Shown here: positions 1 through 10,407 of the stretch, piece by piece | Layout of the letters: each line of letters starts with the position of its first letter | Numbering within the stretch: position 1 is the stretch's first letter | Assembly: GCF_002776525.5 (NCBI RefSeq) | Contig: NC_045438.1 | Span: 145,182,095-145,246,094 of the forward strand | Direction of reading: 5' to 3' | DNA length: 64,000 nt | From: Piliocolobus tephrosceles | Lineage: Eukaryota; Chordata; Mammalia; Primates; Cercopithecidae | The notes under the pieces: model-generated | Told to the model about the DNA's origin: nothing | Seen by the model: the letters and a program-made list of their open reading frames with translations, nothing else | Database searches by the model: none | Position numbers and translations under genes: made by a program

Positions 1-472
1 TCAGACTAACAGCAGATCTCTCAGCGGAAACTCTACAAGCCAGAAGAGAGTGGGGGCCAATATTCAACATTCTTAAAGAAAAGAATTTTAAACCCAGAAT
101 TTCATATCCAGCCAAACTAAGTTTCGTAAGTGAAGGAGAAATAAAATCCTTTACAGATAAGCAAATGCTTAGAGATTTTGTCACTACCAGGCCTGCCTTA
201 CAAGAGACCCTGAAGGAAGCACTAAACATGGAAAGGAACAACCGGTACCAGCCATTGCAAAAACATGCCAAAATGTAAAGACTATCGAGGCTAGGAAGAA
301 ACTGCATCAACTAACAAGCAAAATAACCAGTTAATATCATAATGGCAGGATCAAGTTCACACATAACAATATTAACCTTAAATGTAAATGGACTTAATGG
401 TCCAATTAAATGACACAGACTGGCAAACTGGATAAAGAGTCAGGACCCATCAGTTTGCCGTATTCAAGAGGC
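1..472 (+). mobile_element. L1PA-type LINE-1 fragment (ORF1 end to ORF2 start)
   Basis: The segment matches, nearly base for base, the corresponding part of the full-length L1 further right in this window (about 15850-16325), so its identity is internal to the sequence. It begins before the left edge of the window. It holds the ORF1 3' end, the inter-ORF spacer and about 130 bases of ORF2. It stops around 464-472, where retroviral sequence of the opposite strand begins; the junction shares a few bases ('caagaggct') with both sides. L1 does not resume on the far side of the retrovirus, so this is not a simple insertion of the provirus into an L1 (inference). Confidence 0.93.
3..278 (+). CDS. 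L1 ORF1p C-terminal part (partial, open)
   Basis: Ninety-one codons run without a stop from the window edge to the normal end of L1 ORF1 (TAA at 276-278). ORF1p is the RNA-binding, trimeric chaperone of the L1 ribonucleoprotein; this part is the end of the RRM and the C-terminal domain, recognisable by the NMERNNRYQPL stretch near the end. No frame break is seen, unlike the copy at 15107-16126. Whether the complete gene is intact cannot be told, since the start lies outside the window. The ORF2 start that follows (ATG at 342) is closed by a TGA at 411-413 after 23 codons, where an Arg codon is expected, so this L1 could not make ORF2p. Confidence 0.85.
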   Translation, partial: RLTADLSAETLQARREWGPIFNILKEKNFKPRISYPAKLSFVSEGEIKSFTDKQMLRDFVTTRPALQETLKEALNMERNNRYQPLQKHAKM

Positions 473-738
473 TTACTTTCAAGTACGATTACATCACTAA
501 CTATGGCATAACCTGCCCTTCGTATCCCATTCTCCATAAATGAACTTCCATTGGTATATAGGTTAAGGTAAGGATTAGCTAATGGGACTTGTAAGAGATC
601 ATCTCGGGTGGCATAAGTCTGGACTATAATTTGTTGGAAGTCATACTTAATTGGTTCCCCATCCTCTTGGAGAAAAGTGGCAGGATTGAGGGCCACGCAA
701 GTATGTATTTGAAGCACCCATCCCTCAAGGAATAGCAC
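473..738 (-). pseudogene. pol: ERV pol: connection/RNase H start, truncated
   Basis: The minus-strand frame from 738 enters the RNase H domain of retroviral pol, which degrades the RNA strand of the RNA/DNA hybrid in the reverse transcription complex. The segment YTNGSS (codon for N at 550-552) sits where gammaretroviral RNases H have their first catalytic Asp, so the copy shows Asn there. The frame runs out of viral sequence at about 473 and its last ~20 codons are antisense L1. The remaining catalytic residues, integrase and env are missing. The identification rests on the conserved context before and after this motif. Confidence 0.8.
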
Positions 739-959
739 CTGGTATCTAAGTAGGCAGTTGTCTGATAGCCATCAACTAACTTCCTTTGACACCTGTTATG
801 CCATTTACATCATGAGTAGTCCAGACAGTGAGATCCTTTCCTTGTATTATTTTGATCACCTCTGACACTAAGACGGCCACTGCTGCAACTACCCTTAAAT
901 AGTGAGGCCAGCCTTTGCTACTACATCAATTTCCTTACTTAGGAAATGGTTGTGGAGTT

Positions 960-2100
960 GTCCCACTAGTCTGAGGAAGGACTCCAAGAGCTATCCCTGC
1001 TCTCTCTGTGACATATAAAGAGAAGTTTTGTCCTGTGGGAAGGCTTCAAGCTGGAGCTTGTACTAGGTCCTGCTTTAAGGTTTGGAAAGCTGTTTCTGCC
1101 CCTGGTTCCCTTTCTACTAGATGAGCATTTGCCCTCTGGGTCTCCTTGATTAGAGTACAGAATGCTCTGGCCATCTTGCTGTATCCGGGTATCCATAGAT
1201 GGCAAAAGCCAGTGATTCCAAGGAACCCCTGTAACTCTTTTAATGTCTTAGGGTGGGGATAAGCCAATATAGGCTGTATTCATTCCTTGCTGAGGGCCCT
1301 GTTCCCTCTGACTAAGATTAGGCCTAGATATTTGACCTGCTGTAGGCAAAGCTGGGCCTTCGACCTAGACAACTTGTACCCACTTGTACCCTTGATTAGC
1401 TAGAAAGTTCAAGAGATCTAGAGTAGCCTGCTGGCATGAGGCTTCCAAACTGGTAGCCAAAAGTAAATCATCCACATACTGAAGGACCAGAGTGCCTGAA
1501 CTTGAGAAGTGGCCTAGATCTTGGGCCGGTGCCTGACCAAATGGATGAGGGCTATCCCTAAACCCTTGGGGCAAGACCATCCACATAAGTTGGGATGTTC
1601 TGTCTGTGGGATCCTCAAAGGCAAAGAGAAACTGGGAGTCAGAGTTCAGGGGAATACAGAAGGCAACATCCTTGAGGTCCAGAACAGTGAACCATTATGC
1701 TTCCTCTGGTATTTGAGAGAGTAGGGTATAGGGGTTGGGTACAACTGGATATAGAGGAATTACTGCTACACTGATGAGTCTAAGATCTTGCACTAGTCTC
1801 CGTTGACCATTTGGTTTTTGTACTCCTAAAGTTGGGGTGTTGCAGGGACAGCTGCATTTCCTTACTAAGCCTTAAGCTTTTAAATGTTTAACAATATCAT
1901 GTAATCCTTTATGAGCTTCAGACCTTAATGGGTATTGCCTTTGATAAGGAAAAGTGGTGGGATCTTTTAGCCTGATTTGGACTGGGCAGGCATTTTTTGC
2001 CGTTCCAAATTGTCCTTCCAATGCCCAGACTTCAGGGTTGATCCCCTCCTCAAGTAGGGGACAACAAATGGGTAACTTGTTCCCCATATTTATGTAGATA
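960..2100 (-). pseudogene. pol: ERV pol: reverse transcriptase, multiply broken
   Basis: Several short minus-strand frames together cover a gammaretrovirus-like reverse transcriptase. The frame 1365-1586 holds LPQGFRDSP followed by the catalytic YVDD (1467-1478), which is intact. The frame 1046-1267 holds the thumb/connection segment LKELQGFLGITGFCH. The N-terminal finger segment lies at the end of 1872-2159. One cause of frame loss is visible: a 10-bp direct duplication (acttgtaccc at 1372-1381 and 1382-1391) just downstream of the YVDD region. Stops also separate the fingers from the palm. RT copied genomic RNA into DNA in the cytoplasm; this copy cannot be translated as a whole. Confidence 0.87.
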
Positions 2101-2500
2101 ATAGCTCCAGCTTTGGCTAATATATCCCCCCCTAATAAGTTTGTGGGATTTTCAGGCATAACAAGAAAGGCATGTGGAAAGAGAAAAGTCTCCCAATTAC
2201 AACTGAGGAGGTGGGAGAAATATCTGGTTACAGACTGTCCCAGGATTCCTCGGGTGGTAATGGACCTTGAGGGCAGTCATCCAGGACAGGATATTAACAC
2301 TGAGAATGCCGCACCAGTGTCCAGGAGAAAGTCTATTTCCTGGCACTCAATGGTTAAACATACCCGGAGCTCAGTGAGGGTGATGATATGAGTTGGTGCT
2401 TGCCCCGGGCACCCTCAGTCCTGTTGTTGGGTCATCTGGTTGGGGGCTTCTGGCCCAGAGAACCTTTGCCCTCTGGGGCAGTGCACCATCCAGTGATTGC
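2100..2500 (-). pseudogene. pro: ERV protease region
   Basis: In the minus-strand frame after gag the sequence contains the aspartic protease active site LLDTGA (about 2312-2329) and, further on, the LLGGDIL segment typical of the end of retroviral protease (about 2118-2138), which runs on into reverse transcriptase. Retroviral protease is a dimer that cuts the Gag and Gag-Pol polyproteins during maturation. It is in the same frame as the upstream nucleocapsid, with TGA codons in between, which fits gammaretroviral organisation (pro-pol read through a stop); one of these stops is likely an extra mutation. A coherent frame is kept across the active site. Confidence 0.75.
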
Positions 2501-2501
2501 C

Positions 2502-3931
2502 TCAGCACAGTGGATATGGATGAGGGGGCGGCTTGTTTCTCATTGGACAATCTTTTTTAAGGTGTCCTTGTAAACCACACTGATAACAAGTCCTACCAGG
2601 TGATTGGCCTGCTCCATTTTCTGTCCTCTCTGAACCACCAAGGTTTGTTTTTCTGAGGGCCATGACTAAGGCTGTGGCGTTTCTCTGATCTCGCTTTTCC
2701 TTTTGGGCCTGTTCCTCTTGGTCCCTGTTATAGAACACTGAGGTTGCCAGGTTTAATAATGCCTCCAGATTTTGTTCAGGGCCCAGGGCTTGGTTTTGGA
2801 GTTTTCTCCTGATACCTGCAGCTGATTGAGTAATAAACTTATCTTTTAGAATCAACTGACCCTCAAGTGAGTAGGGTGACAGGGAAGTATATTTTCTTAA
2901 GGCCTCCCATAGCCACTCGAGGAAGCCAGAAGGATTTTCTTCCTTTCCCTGAGTTTTGGTAGACATCATTGAATAATTCATGGGCTTTTTCCTAATTCTC
3001 CTTAGTCCTTCTAGAACACAGGTCAACAGATGTTTACGACTTCAGTCCCCATGATCTGAGTCGAGGTCCCAGTGGGGATCCATACTGGGGATGGCTTGCT
3101 GACCAGTAGGGAATGTGTCCCTTTCTTCGGCTGTCATTCTATCATTTACTTGACTAAGATACCAGGTATCTCCAATGGCACTGCAACTAAAGCCACATTC
3201 TTTTCATTAAAGGCCAGGGTTTGATTTAACAATAGCATGACACCCCTCCAAGTGAGATCAAAGGTTTGCCCTAGACCCTGTAGGACATATATGTATGTAT
3301 CAGGATCATTCAACAACTTCCCCAGGTCTGCCTTGATCTGCTTTAAATCAGAGAGGGAGAAAGGGACACGTACCCAGGTTGCTCCAAATTCCCCTCCCCC
3401 TACAGCTTGAAGGGGATGTAACTGATAGCCTGGCGGTTTTTGTGGTCCCTTGGAGATTTCTTTGCTTATTTCCTTCTGGGCGGGGGAGATTAGAGGAGGC
3501 TTATCATTAATAGGAAGGGGAGGTATAGGGAGGCTAGGATATGGGGGCAAGCTGAGAGGTCCTCCCGTGGGATGTAAATTGCAAGCTTTGCATAGTCGTA
3601 TATTCTCCGTCAATGAAAAGAAAGCTTGGACATAAGGTATTTCACTCCATTTGCCTTCCCTCTTACAGAAAAAGTCAAACTGTAGGATAGCATTGTAATT
3701 TATACTTCCCTCAGGTGACCATTTTTCCCCATCAGAGAGAGAATATTGGGGCCAAGCCATAGTGCAGAAAAAAATGAGCCACCTCTTTTCCAGGGTTTGC
3801 AGGTCAAATTGGTCCCAGTGGCTTAGGATGCATTTCAAGGGTGAGCCTGTTGATGCCTGAGTATTTCCTATCTGAAAGACAAAATTGCCCGCGGTTTTGG
3901 TTTGTTTCTCCCCCTGCCCAAGAACCCACAA
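2502..3931 (-). pseudogene. gag: ERV gag (matrix, capsid, nucleocapsid), broken
   Basis: Two minus-strand frames cover gag, the structural polyprotein of the virion. The frame 3146-3931 (261 codons) holds matrix, a proline-rich linker (LPPYPSLPIPP) and the capsid start (PFSLSDLKQIK). The frame 2502-3026 holds the capsid C-terminal part with its major homology region and a nucleocapsid zinc knuckle of the form C-x2-C-x4-H-x4-C. A second knuckle-like stretch follows, but its first Cys position reads Tyr and a TGA falls inside it. Frames are out of register between 3026 and 3146. The likely original start, a Met-Gly for myristoylation, reads Ile-Gly (codon at 3869-3871), so the Met at 3931 is not native. 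Confidence 0.85.
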
Positions 3932-5020
3932 CAGTCCAGGGACCCTGCTGATGGAATAGCTGCACTCACTGACACAGCAGCAGAAACACTAGTTTTCCTC
4001 TTAGACCACAAGGAGGACTGAGGAATGTCAGATTTAGTGGCCCTTGCTGACACTTTCTTGAAAACCTGCACCCTTGCCTGTCCTAGACCACAAAGAGGAC
4101 CAAGAAAAATCGGTTTTAGTGGCCCTTACCGACACATTCTCGAAAACCTGTTAGAGTCCTAAGCATTCTCCAGTTAGTATTTGGACTTTACTCATATCCT
4201 ATAAAGATGTTATACCCCAAAAATGAAGTGGAGAGCCATACCCTGAGGGAGAGAAGGGATCTCCAGAGTTGGAAGAGTGATGCCTTTTGTCCTCACTTAT
4301 ATGAATAGGAAGGATACAATTTCTGAGGTGCCCCATATCCTAGCTTCAGGAATAGCTTTTGTTAGGCCTGCTTGTCTGAGGAGGCATCCTAAAATTCCAG
4401 GTACTCCCCCCACGATGGGGCTTTGGGCAAAAATTATGTCTTTCTGATTGGTTAGCCTGGGTGCCTAAAGAAGGGAATAGAGTCCTGGAGTTTATACTAG
4501 AAATCATTCTTATAGGAGAAACTAGAAAAGCACCAGAGACAGGGAGTGGTTTTTAGAAGTGGTAATAGCCTCAGAGAAGAGAGGCGAGAGGAAGTTTGTC
4601 TGGCAGGCATTAGGACCCAGGAGGCAAGGGTCAGGATAGATAGGATAGATGGGCGAGTCTCGCTTGGGTGACATGACTTTGAGAGTTCCGCTCATGGCCG
4701 CAGGGTCAACCAACTTGTTGTCAGGACCCCAGAGCTGAATGGCTTTCCTCTCTGTTGACTCTCAGCTCAGCCCAGAAGTACAGGAAATGTGGAAGCTGGT
4801 TCCAGGCAAAACAGCGTTCCCAACTCTGAAGAGTAGGGGGTTGTTACAGAGCTCTTTCCCAGAAAGCCTGACACCTGTGTCTTTAGTTCGGCAGCTGTGC
4901 TAGTGGCTTTTAACTGGCCAACAGGTGCCCAGTATTTAGCCCCAGAATTCTAAGGAAATGTAGGACAGAATAGCAAGTGAAAGGGGTCTGATGGTACTCA
5001 CCACTTGGTGATAGGCAATA
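3932..5020 (-). other. ERV 5' leader between primer-binding site and gag
   Basis: About 1.1 kb of non-coding proviral sequence separates the primer-binding site from gag, a place normally used for packaging and splice donor signals. No long frame is credible. It contains an imperfect direct repeat of 70 bases, 3999-4068 and 4081-4150 (unit spacing 82 bases), each with a 'tagtggccctt' core and a 'gaaaacctg' end. I could not assign a packaging signal or splice donor with confidence. Confidence 0.65.
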
Positions 5021-5038
5021 GTCCCATCTGGGTCACCA
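5021..5038 (-). promoter_or_regulatory. Retroviral tRNA primer-binding site
   Basis: Three bases inside the LTR edge, the minus strand reads TGGTGACCCAGATGGGAC, an 18-base stretch that starts with TGG (the complement of tRNA 3'-CCA). ERV9 is described as using a tRNA-Arg primer and the sequence is compatible with that, but I did not match it against tRNA sequences. It fixes the orientation of the provirus and the inner edge of its 5' LTR. Confidence 0.75.
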
Positions 5039-5041
5039 AAA

Positions 5042-5803
5042 TGCATCCAGAATTGGTTCCTTCCAGTGGGTTGTTGGTCTTGCTGACTTCAAGAATGAAG
5101 CCATGGACCCTCGTGGTGAGTGTTACAGTTCTTAAACATGGTGTGTCTGGAGTTTGTTCCTTCAGATGTTCACATGTGTCAGGAGTTTCTTCCTTCCAGT
5201 GGGTTCGTGGTCTCGCTTGACTTCAGAAGTGAAGCAACAGAGCTTCACAGTGAGTGTTACAGCTCTTACAGGTGGCACGTCCGGAGTTGTTTGTTCCTCC
5301 TAGTGGGTTCGTGGTCTTGCTGACTTCAGGAGTGAAGCCACAGACCTTTGCAGTGAGTGTTCAGCTCATAAAGGTAGTACGGACACAAACAGTGTGCAGC
5401 TACAAGATTTATTGTGAAGAGTGAAAGAACAAAGTTTCCACAGCATGGAAGGGGACCCTAGTGGGTTGCAGCTGTTGGCTTGGGTGGCCAGCTTTTATTC
5501 CCTTATTTGGTCCCGCCCACATCCTGCTGATTGGTCCATTTTACAGAGCACTGATTGGTGCATTTACAAACCTTTAGCTAGACACAGGACTGATTGGTGT
5601 GCTTTTACAGAGTGCTGATTGGTGTGTTTACAAACATTTAGCTAGACACAGAGCACTGATTGCTGCGTTTTTACAGAGTGTTAATTGGTGGGTTTACAAA
5701 CTTTTAGCTAGACACAGAGAGTGCCGATTGGTGTGTTTACAATCCTTTAGCTAGACAGAAAAGTTCTCCAAGTCCCCATCTGACCCAAAAGCCCTTTAGG
5801 GTT
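5042..5803 (-). mobile_element. LTR12-like 5' LTR, U3-truncated
   Basis: On the minus strand U3, R and U5 run from right to left. U3 has tandem ~40-bp units with the CCAAT motif (ATTGG on the plus strand at 5530, 5553, 5593, 5618, 5684 and 5727, plus a mutated ATTGC near 5659), each ending in a 'ttagctagacaca' tail. A TATA-like AATAAAA lies at 5493-5499 and a polyadenylation signal AATAAA at 5408-5413. U5 consists of about three diverged ~80-100-bp blocks (5056-5378) with the 'gtgggttcgtggtcttgctg' core. The usual GC-rich 5' part of LTR12 is missing beyond 5803, so the LTR is truncated at its outer end. Such LTRs are known promoters/enhancers in germ and blood cells; activity here is untested. 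Confidence 0.85.
5526..5760 (-). repeat. U3 tandem repeats with CCAAT motifs
   Basis: Five to six units of about 40 bases, each built from 'ctgattggtgtgtttac' and 'ctttagctagacacag'. Repeat number in LTR12 U3 varies between copies. Each intact unit presents one CCAAT box on the minus strand, a binding site for NF-Y (known for this family). Confidence 0.8.
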
Positions 5804-7764
5804 AATTTTGTTAAGACTCGACAGACAGAATAGTATGTTGTCTTCCCAGTGTCACACAGAGAAAAAAAGAAGACTGTCAGAGAGTCTTGGAGAAGTTTGT
5901 TTCTATTTACTTTGATTTTCGTATACTTTTTTACAAGATAGATGGTAACTCCTGGCTATGTTGTTTAACTGTGCCCCCAAATGAAAATTTTCAGTGTGGA
6001 ACTATTATATCTATTCAGTAATCTAGCTTAAGATAATTGAGCATTAAATATATTACTATCAAAATGTATTACATAAATGTATCAAAATGATATGCTATTT
6101 AATACTAATCTACACCAAACTATCAATTATTAGTTATTTTTAGTTGTTATTCTTGTCTAAGGAAAGACCATTCATTCAAGGAGCAGTTTCATGTGATCAT
6201 AGTCTAGATCAAAGACTATTTCAAACTACAGAACAGCTGGTATGACTCTTCCATACATATTTACAAAGAAATTTTACTACATTCGGTAAACTTTGCAATG
6301 AGAGTTCTTTTCTTTACTAAGTACTCCTATCCTTCCTTTAACCCTGGTTAGTTTACTTACATCTGCAAAACAAAAACAAAAATAATAATAATAAAAATCA
6401 ACAAAGAAAGAAACCTTGATATCAGCTGAATGGTCTAATTGAGTTAGGTTAGCTTATTAAAAAGATATATATTTCCTATTTATGAATACTCATCAAATTT
6501 GTATCCTCCCTATTCTGTATAAACAGCACCACAGCTATAATGCTTATGAAGAAGAGTTAACATTTGTCTTGTTTACTTGGCACCACAATGTTTAAAATAG
6601 TTCTATCAAGTACCCCCTAAATGTGCATTTGGTAGTTTTGCTCATTAGCAAGTAGGTCAGTAAGCAAAGGAGGTGGCCGTGTAACTGAACCTCTGCATTA
6701 GTAAACACGTCAATGGAACTGGAGATATATCTTAGAACCTGTAATGGCTTTTGTTATCAGTCCTGAGTTCTGTGATTCCTGGAACAGTAGATGAGTTTGA
6801 AGTACATTTTTTTCAAGGAAAGACATACAATTAAAATAAATTTAATTGAAAATTGTCTTCTTGAAGTTACAATATATTCCACTAAACTAACAAGTAAGTC
6901 ATCATCGATCAAAAAATTATGTAAGTATTATTTCACACAGTGTATAAATTGCAACTGAATGGCTAATATTTATCATCCCCAAATGCTGCAGGTTGTAATA
7001 AACCTGTAATATCTCACATGTTCCCTGGTTATTTGAAAATGTACAGGATTTGTATGAGTTACAAGATGAGTGTTCAGGCATTTCACTTCGGAACAAACTA
7101 CAATCACTGCCAGAAGATAATTTATATGGCTATTCTCTCTTTCTGTTACTACACTGTCTGTCCAAAAGTTCTTTATATTCATCTTATCTGAACAAATTTT
7201 TAAAAGCAAGTAACAATACTTAATTTTTGTGACACAGTCAAAGTCCTATGAGCAAAAGAATAGCCAAAAAGACGCTGACAGAATGTAAAATGTGAAATTT
7301 GTTGTGTATTTATGCATCCTTTGAGTGGGTGGCCCCATAATAAGCCATGCAAGACAGTATAAGTGTGTTCCCAGAGATCAATGCCGTGACTGCAGCCATC
7401 CATCATCTCTAACACAGGCAGGATGCAATCAATGGTAATCCATCTCTTTCCCATTGGATAATTGATTTTTTAAAAAATTTGTGGGATTGATCTTTTTTCA
7501 TTTTAAGAAACTGTCATTGCATAATACAGCAGTCTTAAGGACTGAGGGAAAAGGGGTTTAGTTGTTTCAATAAAATCCTAATGACATTAGATTTAATCGT
7601 ACTCTCATCCACAATTTGCCCTGAGAAAAATTATGAAGTCTTTATCTAGAGTATTTTTCCATGTTCCTATTTTGACTATTTTCTCCACCTTTGGGGTGGG
7701 ACCATACGCAACCCTTTTTAGGTGCTGACCAAAGTTTTCTGTTTGCATAGGTTAACACATATTA
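5804..7764. other. AT-rich stretch, nothing recognised
   Basis: No gene, LTR, LINE or SINE signature was recognised. A small AT-rich simple repeat lies near 6368-6395. Short open frames here are uncorroborated. Confidence 0.5.
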
Positions 7765-7769
7765 AGTTG

Positions 7770-7970
7770 TGACATGGTTTGGCTCTATGTCTCCACCAAA
7801 TCTCACCTTGAATTGTAATCCCCATAATCACCATGTGTCAAGGGAAGGACCTGGTGGGATTTGATTGGATCATGGGGGCAGGTTCCCCCATCCTGTTCTA
7901 GTGATAGTGAGTGACTGAGTTCTCGTGAAATCTCATGGTTTTACAAGGGACTCTTCCCTTTTCACTTCCC

Positions 7971-8011
<41 letters not shown>

Positions 8012-8172
8012 TGCTGCCATGTAAGACATGCCTGCTTCCCCTCTCACCATGACTGTAAGTTTCTTGAGGCCTCCCCATCCATGCTGAACCGTGAGTCAGT
8101 TAAACCATTTTTCTTTACAAATTATCCAGTCTTGGGCAGTTCTTTATGGCAGTGTGAAACCAGACTAATACA
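7770..8172 (+). mobile_element. MaLR solo LTR, MST type
   Basis: Starts 'tgacatggtttggct' and ends 'cagactaataca', the typical ends of MST/THE1 LTRs, with the internal 'tgtaatccccataatc' and 'gtgagtcagttaaacc' blocks. It is flanked by a perfect 5-bp target duplication agttg (7765-7769 and 8173-8177), the size expected for MaLR elements. A (TC)n run of roughly 35 bases lies at about 7975-8008 inside it. Confidence 0.9.
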
Positions 8173-8399
8173 AGTTGTTTTCTAGTAAAGATATTACCAA
8201 TCAGGTACTTTCATCTTCACAGAGGTTTTTTAAATATAAAAACTTTAATTACACTTTCAGGACAATGACAACTAATAAAACGTATTTTTGTGTGCAGGCT
8301 TTCAAAAAGATACAAATATTATACTTCTATGCCAAGCTTCTAATTTTGTCTTTCAATTTTATATTCTTAGCACTTGAAAACATACCTCACATTCATTAA

Positions 8400-9180
8400 T
8401 ATGTTTATTCATTCTTTCAAGTGGTATTAATTGTTCATCTTCAATGTGCTAAAGACTGCTCAATGCACTGAATATGCATTAAAAAAATAAAACAGAATCT
8501 CTCCCTTAAGGAACTTACATTGCAATAGGAGGAAAAACAAAAACAAAAAATACATAAATCTCTTCTATTATTGATAGGTTCTATAGAATATAAATTAGTC
8601 TAGTCTTAAAGTGATAGAGTGATATATATATATCTAATTATATATGTATGTGTATACTACTATGTATCACTAAAGCACTATATATACACACATACATAAA
8701 ATATATATGTCATCAAGGTTATAATATGTGAAAATTACTGAAACTTATTTTATGGTCCAACATAAAATTTGTCATGGTAAACATTCCACAAAGAAACAAA
8801 TGTATATTCAGCTGTAAGTGGACATAATGTTCTATAAACATCAGTTAGATCACGTTGGTTGACTGCATTGACTTTTACTATCATTTATACCCTTACTGAA
8901 TTTTTATCTAGGTATAACATGTATTATATATTTTATATGTATAATATATAATAGTTTTATTTTGTATATTAATATAAGATATATATTGTAAAAAAACAGA
9001 ATCTCTCTCTTAAGGAAATATATAGGTATATAAAACATTATATATTTATATATACTATATAGATATTATACATAGACAAAAATTCAGTAACATATATGTA
9101 TGTTATTAACATATATGTATGGTTAAACTGGTTACATACATATAGAGTTAAACTGGTTTCTTATATACAGATGTAGTTTA
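8400..9180. other. AT-rich patch with internal repeats and an L1M piece
   Basis: 8715-8912 is a short antisense fragment of an old L1, near-identical in content to 10682-10876. It is bracketed by TA-rich sequence (8620-8710 and 8920-9160). The phrase 'acagaatctctc.cttaagga' occurs at about 8491-8512 and again at 8997-9017, suggesting a local duplication. The 5' part (8400-8600) may be a degenerate ancient interspersed repeat; the family is not determined. Confidence 0.5.
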
Positions 9181-10254
9181 ACCATGTAACCAGAGTGCAG
9201 TGAATGCCATCTAGCATGGCACCCCTCAACAGACAAACACCATTGCCATCTACCTGACAGTATCTCCCACAAAGAACTGAGACTATTAACAAAGCCTTGT
9301 TCATGGAAGATTCCCAACCTGATTTCTTCCGTTAGGGTCTTACTTTGAGCTTATCATAATAAACACTAATTTCTATAAAATTCATTCATCACAGTATTAA
9401 TTTTCACCAAGCACCAAACCAGAGATTTAATAGGACAATCTAGAATTCAAAGTCTTAAGTCCCTTGAAAGAGTCCTAAGTATATTGATTGACTTTAACCT
9501 TTAAGTATACATGATAAATTTTCTAAGATAACTTCTTAGAATATAGAAGTATATTAACTAGAAGTATTTTCCTGTAACTTTCCTTTTCTTATAATGTCTT
9601 TGTCAGGTTTTGATATTGGTGTGATGCTGACTTTATAAAACGAGTTGGAAAAATGTTCTTTTCTTCTCTATTTTGTGCAAATATTTGGGTGATATTGATC
9701 TTATTTCTTTCTTAAATGTTTGCTGAAATTCACCTGCACAACTGGGTTTGGAAGGTCTTTTCTGGGAAATGTTTTGTTAATTTCAATTAAATGTTTTGAA
9801 AAAACATGGGGTTACTCAGATCTATTTATGATAGTGTCAGTTTCAGTAGTGTTTTTCAAGGGATAAGTCCATTTTATTTAGATAGTCATAATTATTTTTA
9901 TAAGGTTGTTCTGATAATCTGTCATTCATAATGTAATTCTGTAACAGCTGCAAAATTGGAAGTGACATTTTCTCTTTTAATCTTGAGATTGATAATGTAC
10001 ATTTTTATAGCCTCTCTTCTAAGCACTATTTCTTGGGATTATTCATTTTAATAGTCTTTTGAAAGGTTTCCTTTAGAATATCTTTTAGTGCAGTCTTGTA
10101 GGTGACACATTCCTTAAATTTTGGGGTAGCAGAGTATATCTTCACATATAATTCTGGATTGAGAAGTTTTGGCTTTATTGCTTTTTCTCTTTAATTTATA
10201 TTTCATTGATTGCTGTTCTTTGTTATTTGTTTTCTTCTACATGTTTGGGTTAAC

Positions 10255-10317
10255 TTTGCTCTCCTTTATTTAGCTTGCTAATGTGACAGTTTAGCAAGTT
10301 AAATAAAGGAGAGCAAA
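10255..10317. repeat. Near-perfect 27-bp inverted repeat with 9-nt loop
   Basis: Arm 1 is 10255-10281 and arm 2 is 10291-10317. They are reverse complements over 27 positions with one mismatch; the spacer is tgtgacagt. Arm 1 fits the surrounding antisense L1; arm 2 appears to be the inverted copy. It would form a strong hairpin in single-stranded DNA or RNA. Confidence 0.93.
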
Positions 10318-10354
10318 TGTAAAACTCTCCCTTGGTAATTTACATAGCGAGATA

Positions 10355-10407
10355 GTTTTGCCATTACTTTTAATGGGAAAAACTGCAATTACTTATGCAC
10401 CAACTTA
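10355..10407 (+). mobile_element. Half of a MADE1 mariner MITE
   Basis: 'ttttgccattacttttaatgg' to 'gcaccaactta' matches the 3' two thirds of MADE1, an 80-bp non-autonomous mariner (Hsmar1) derivative. The 5' arm is absent; the fold-back repeat lies just upstream. Confidence 0.8.

Larger units (their letters stand above)
473..5803 (-). mobile_element. ERV9/HERV-W-group class I endogenous retrovirus, 3'-truncated provirus
   Basis: Read on the minus strand the order is LTR (5042-5803), primer-binding site, about 1.1 kb leader, gag, protease, reverse transcriptase and the start of RNase H, which is the gammaretrovirus-like order. The LTR resembles LTR12 (ERV9) through its CCAAT-bearing 40-bp repeats and the U5 blocks. 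The rest of RNase H, integrase, env and the 3' LTR are absent: the element stops at about 473 against an L1 fragment. All coding regions carry stops and frameshifts, so it is a fossil. ERV9 and HERV-W share related gag-pol; the LTR decides for ERV9, with the internal region less certain. Confidence 0.88.

Noticed and set aside
2113..2573. Plus-strand frames across the protease and nucleocapsid region
   Set aside because: They are shadows of the minus-strand retroviral genes, which carry recognisable motifs.
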